In this document: piece by piece, positions 9,343 to 15,563 of the stretch
Layout: every line of letters begins with the position of its first letter
Position numbering within the stretch: the stretch's first letter is position 1
DNA from: Leptospira alstonii serovar Sichuan str. 79601
GTDB lineage: Bacteria; Spirochaetota; Leptospiria; Leptospirales; Leptospiraceae
Direction: 5' to 3'
Assembly: GCF_000347175.1 (NCBI RefSeq)
Contig: NZ_ANIK01000100.1
Location: 1-15,563 of the forward strand
Length of the DNA stretch: 15,563 bases
Translations under genes and position numbers: made by a program
The notes under the pieces: generated by a model
Seen by the model: only the letters and a program-made list of their open reading frames with translations
Databases searched by the model: none
What the model was told of the DNA's origin: nothing

Positions 9343-10559
9343 TTAATCTCCGTCCGAGTTGGAAGGAAGGGCGTTTGCTCCTAAAATTCCAATAACTTCC
9401 GTCGCAAAGAGGATGCGAAGTTCCTTGAATTTCGAATAAATTTCCGTATTCACGAAACTTAAATTTCCGGCGAGATCGGTTCGGAGCGGGGCGGACGCGT
9501 CGATTCTCCCTTGAATGAGGGATTTTAACGCGGCAATTTTCGTTTTAACACGAGCGTCTAACGCGCTATTCTGAAACTGAACGAGATAACTGAGGGATCT
9601 CGCTTCGTTATCTCCTGCGTTACCGTAATAAACGAGCTCCAATCCTTCCAAGGAAGATAACAGATCTTGATAGGCAGTGTCGCTGTAAATCGATTCCAGT
9701 TTCGCGGGGTATTGAGTCGTTCCCGCAACGGTGAGCCCAGCGGGAACTCCGACTCGAACGTCCTGGTTTATGTATTCCAACTGAACCAATCCGTTGATAA
9801 ACGAATCGATCGCATCCTTGATTCCTGCGAAGGATCCGTTTCCCGCCGCAAATTCTGCCGCAAAATTTCCGGAAGAAGGACTCCAGGAATTCTGAAGCCG
9901 CTGCGAGTCCAATTGAATCACACTTGCCAATGAAACTATGTAGGTTCTTCTTCCCGCGTTCGCATTTGCCGCATTGATTGCGGCTAACGTATGCAATCCG
10001 TTTCCGTCGTCGAAAATCAAATATTCCAGCGCGGCAAATCCCTTTCGAGTGAGAGGATAAGAATCGACGGTGTTCGTATTGGGATTCGTTGCTGCGGCGA
10101 TATTCAAATCGTTTGCCGTAGGACGGTTGGTTTCTCCTAAAATATAACCGTCCAATCGATGAAAGTAATTGGAAGGAAGATAGGACCGGTTGATATAAAA
10201 GACTTCGCACTGTTTGAAAATTCTTCTCGCCGCCGACCATTTTGTTTGAAGATCCGCAAGAGTGGTCGCATTCTGAGCCGCTTGATACGCAGTCGCGCTC
10301 GTCTTTAATTCGTTAGCTGCGGCGAGAAGACGGGTGAACTGAGGAACGGCGATTTGATTGGCGGTATAATTCAGGAATTCTCCCGTACTTGCGTTTGCGA
10401 ATAACGCGACGAGCAGGGTTTCCGTTCCCGTAATTTTTCCGAAGTCTTTGCAACGAATTGCCGGAAATACGATCGTCAGACTCAAGACGAGAATCTTGAT
10501 CCTTCTGCCGAGCGGGAGCGGCGTCCTGGCCGGAAGAATATTAGTAAATTCTAAACTTC

Positions 10560-10563
<4 letters not shown>
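9343..10563 (-). CDS. Second imelysin-family lipoprotein, atypical motif
   Basis: A 406-residue lipoprotein with a long N-region, then a hydrophobic stretch ending PAIRC, lipidated at Cys38. The helical, Ala/Asn-rich body, the 'RRIFKQCEVFYI' region near residue 112 and 'KGFAALEYLIFDD' near 174 identify an imelysin (M75-like) domain. Imelysins act outside the cytoplasm in iron or haem acquisition. The family GxHxxE motif reads G175-F-A177-A-L-E180 here: Glu is kept but His is replaced by Ala, so metal binding at this site is likely lost or changed. Its ATG overlaps the stop of the di-heme gene (ATGA, 10560-10563), showing translational coupling. The pairing imelysin/di-heme protein/imelysin also occurs in some proteobacteria. 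Confidence 0.88.
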
Positions 10564-12074
<1,511 letters not shown>

Positions 12075-12194
12075 TGTGACTCGTTTTTTTTACTTAGAGT
12101 TTTGTACTAAAACTTTCAAAATACACGAAAACTTCCTCATCGAAGCGTAAAAGTAAACGGGTTTTTAGCACAAACTTTTAAACTTGAATATAAT

Positions 12195-12326
12195 CAATGC
12201 GAAAACGATTGAAGCGGAGTCAATAAATTGAAACTAAATACGATATATTGTATAACGTTTCTTTCATGCAATTTATTGACTGCAGCTGAAAGCGCGGTCC
12301 GGGACCGGATTCGCCCAAACTTTTTT
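12195..12326 (-). repeat. Modular hairpin repeat, copy 2, 3' of lruB
   Basis: Read on the - strand, block A (12326-12289) runs AAAGTTTGGG-CGAATCC ... ACCGCGCTTT with a shorter hairpin, CGGTC-CCG-GACCG (12295-12307). Next comes a spacer with a perfect 13-bp inverted repeat (12218-12230 with 12269-12281), then block B (12216-12195), 20 of 22 bases identical to copy 1. Block A starts 15 bases after the lruB stop, so it may terminate lruB or reduce read-through to the di-heme gene. A 6-bp-arm palindrome (12098-12114) lies nearer the di-heme gene start and might be an operator. Confidence 0.6.
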
Positions 12327-12340
12327 AAGCCGAACTCAAG

Positions 12341-13654
12341 TTAAATAGAGAAATCCGTGATCGAAACGCCGATGATTTTGGCGGCATCGGTGATCGTCTT
12401 TTTCACAGTATCTCCGATCAACTTCTGCGTATCAAAAAGAATTTTGTATTCCGAATCCGTATTTCTGATGATCTGATCGTATCTTTCCGTCAGGGAGCCG
12501 GACGGACAAGAAGCGGTGTAATTCGGATCGGCCGTTTGTTCCGGAAGATTGATACAGAATACGTCCCTGGAAGCCGTTACCTGCGGAGTGATCGGAGGAG
12601 CGTTGAACGTTCCGAAAAGGCTCCTTAGTCCCGGACCTGTGGAAACCACGGTTCCCTTTTTCAGTTCGTAAGATCCGGACCAAATGTTCAATACACTTTG
12701 AGCATTATAATAAAAGTCGGCCTTTGTGGTATCGCTGAAACAGGAATGTTCCTCTTCTTGTTGTCCGCCGAAAGTTCCCGTAAGTCTTTCTCCACCCCAT
12801 TCCCCCGCGATGAATTTTCCGAGCCCTTGAAAGATGGAAGTGATCGCCGCGTTCGGATTGGATTTGAAAGCGTTCGAATATGTCGCTCCGTCCGCGTATT
12901 GGTCTCTGATGAGCCCTAGTTGTAATACTAATCCGTCGGTAACCGCTTTCACGTAAGCTCTTCTTCTGGCAGGGGCTCCGGCGCCTACGAAGTCGGCGAT
13001 AGGACGTTGTCCTGAGATTTGGTTGACTCCTCCGTTGGACAGGTCTTGTCCCCAGAGAAGATATTCGATCGCGTGCCAACCCACTGTGATTGCGGTTTCG
13101 TCGTCGTTATCAACTGCGTTGTTTGCTGCGGCATCGCCGTTTGTGGCTACGATTGCGGCGTAAGTGGTTGCGTCAGCCCCGCCGATGTAGTTATTAATCG
13201 CGGTTTCGTCTAATGGCCATGCGTTGATCAATCCCTCGCATTCCTCGTCTCCGGACCCGTCCGCGTTGCCTCCACAACCTAAGGCGTCCGTATTGTCGAT
13301 CGGTCCGGACGAAAAACGAAACGCTTCGGTTACGAGGTAAGTGGCTCTTGCTTTGACGTATAGATTTTTAAGATTTGTATGTTCCGCCGCCGTTGGGTTT
13401 GCATTGGCTGCAAAAGCCGTCACTGCGGTTTGGAGAGTGATTGCGTCTTTGTAACTTTGATCGTAGGATTCATAACCGAGCTGTAGATAACGATCGACTA
13501 CCTGAGCTTTACTTGCCGTAGGTTGCATCCCTAACGCGAGCAAAGCGCCTAACAGGACGGTATTGTTCTGATTTTCTTCCGATTTGCAATTCGAGAAGCA
13601 AAGTGAAGCCGTAATCAGAAGAAGAAAAGAGAGAGTAATTTTTTTGAGATTCAT
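12341..13654 (-). CDS. lruB: LruB-like imelysin lipoprotein
   Basis: A 437-residue lipoprotein; MNLKKITLSFLLL is followed by a hydrophobic core ending FSNC, lipidated at Cys23. The imelysin signature is intact: G192-W-H194-A-I-E197 followed by YLLWGQDLS. Other family-like parts are the KARATYLVTEAFRFSSGPID helix, a Cys pair near ALGCGG and EECEG, and the 'QQEEEHSCFSDTT' segment near 300, which parallels the EHSC(F)SDNT motif of iron-regulated imelysins. LruB is known as a leptospiral lipoprotein recognised by antibodies in recurrent uveitis. The assignment rests on family and neighbours, not on a search. AGGA lies 7 bases before the ATG. A Fur-type box and TTGACA lie 90-125 bases upstream, pointing to iron-dependent control. 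The TonB-dependent receptor gene upstream is transcribed the same way. Confidence 0.88.
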   Translation of the reverse strand: MNLKKITLSFLLLITASLCFSNCKSEENQNNTVLLGALLALGMQPTASKAQVVDRYLQLGYESYDQSYKDAITLQTAVTAFAANANPTAAEHTNLKNLYVKARATYLVTEAFRFSSGPIDNTDALGCGGNADGSGDEECEGLINAWPLDETAINNYIGGADATTYAAIVATNGDAAANNAVDNDDETAITVGWHAIEYLLWGQDLSNGGVNQISGQRPIADFVGAGAPARRRAYVKAVTDGLVLQLGLIRDQYADGATYSNAFKSNPNAAITSIFQGLGKFIAGEWGGERLTGTFGGQQEEEHSCFSDTTKADFYYNAQSVLNIWSGSYELKKGTVVSTGPGLRSLFGTFNAPPITPQVTASRDVFCINLPEQTADPNYTASCPSGSLTERYDQIIRNTDSEYKILFDTQKLIGDTVKKTITDAAKIIGVSITDFSI

Positions 13655-13697
13655 TCAAGTTTCCTGAAAGTTTTTAAAAAAGATCCCGGGAGAGAGC

Positions 13698-13778
<81 letters not shown>

Positions 13779-13871
13779 TTGAAAATCTTGGTTGGGATGA
13801 ATTTGCGGGAACGTTTTAGGCGCCGGTGGATAGTGAAGTTATGTCCTGGTAGTCAAACGCGAGCGCGTAGT

Positions 13872-13942
13872 AGTTCCCACATTTAAAACTTCGACATCCG
13901 ACTCTTACCGACAAACATCTAAAATGTGGGAACTCACACAAT
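13872..13942. repeat. Dispersed GTGGGA/TCCCAC inverted repeat, second copy
   Basis: AGTTCCCACATTT (13872-13884) pairs exactly with AAATGTGGGAACT (13922-13934) across a 37-base loop, and the right arm runs on into CACACAATTT. The right end matches the reverse complement of 3256-3278 with one mismatch. It lies 52 bases beyond the TonB receptor stop and could form its terminator. Confidence 0.65.
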
Positions 13943-13985
13943 TTCCGGTCCAGAAAAAAAGGTTACGATTGCGGAAAGAAAGAGA

Positions 13986-15563
<1,578 letters not shown>

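Overview
The window looks like chromosomal DNA of a pathogenic Leptospira. I infer this from the protein families and did not run a search. The markers are a PF07598 (DUF1561) 'virulence-modifying' protein at the left edge, an LruB-type imelysin lipoprotein on the right, several spirochaetal lipoproteins with loose lipoboxes (LNC, ASC, IRC, TQC, SNC before the lipidated Cys), and short palindromic repeats between genes.

Left part (1-3204, + strand): the C-terminal 514 residues of a PF07598 toxin-like protein, then a 367-base gap holding a 100-bp element with perfect 17-bp inverted ends. Next comes a two-gene unit: a small membrane-anchored FxLYD-like protein and an SPFH/prohibitin-like lipoprotein.

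Middle (3205-7466, - strand): a 742-residue protein with an N-terminal WGR-like domain and a C-terminal TPR-like end, followed 26 bases later by an unrecognised 150-residue protein. Upstream of these are an orphan phoU and a MAPEG-family membrane protein. Perfect 12- and 13-bp stem-loops separate phoU from its neighbours on both sides.

Right part: a + strand lipoprotein with four Asp-box (BNR-type) repeats (7879-9105) converges on a - strand iron-type locus (9343-15563). In transcription order that locus holds a TonB-dependent receptor (partial), LruB imelysin, a di-heme DUF1111-type lipoprotein and a second imelysin lipoprotein whose ATG overlaps the preceding stop. A near-consensus 7-1-7 Fur-type box overlaps a candidate promoter in front of lruB. 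The likely theme is iron or haem handling: an outer-membrane transporter, periplasm-facing imelysins and a c-type cytochrome-like oxidoreductase. The second imelysin has Ala where the family GxHxxE motif has His.

The most notable non-coding structure is a modular repeat present in two copies (9173-9262 and, inverted, 12195-12326). Each lies 3' of a gene in the same orientation relative to that gene. The outer sequences are conserved, while two internal hairpins differ in sequence but keep their pairing. I see no tRNA, rRNA, CRISPR array or intact insertion sequence.
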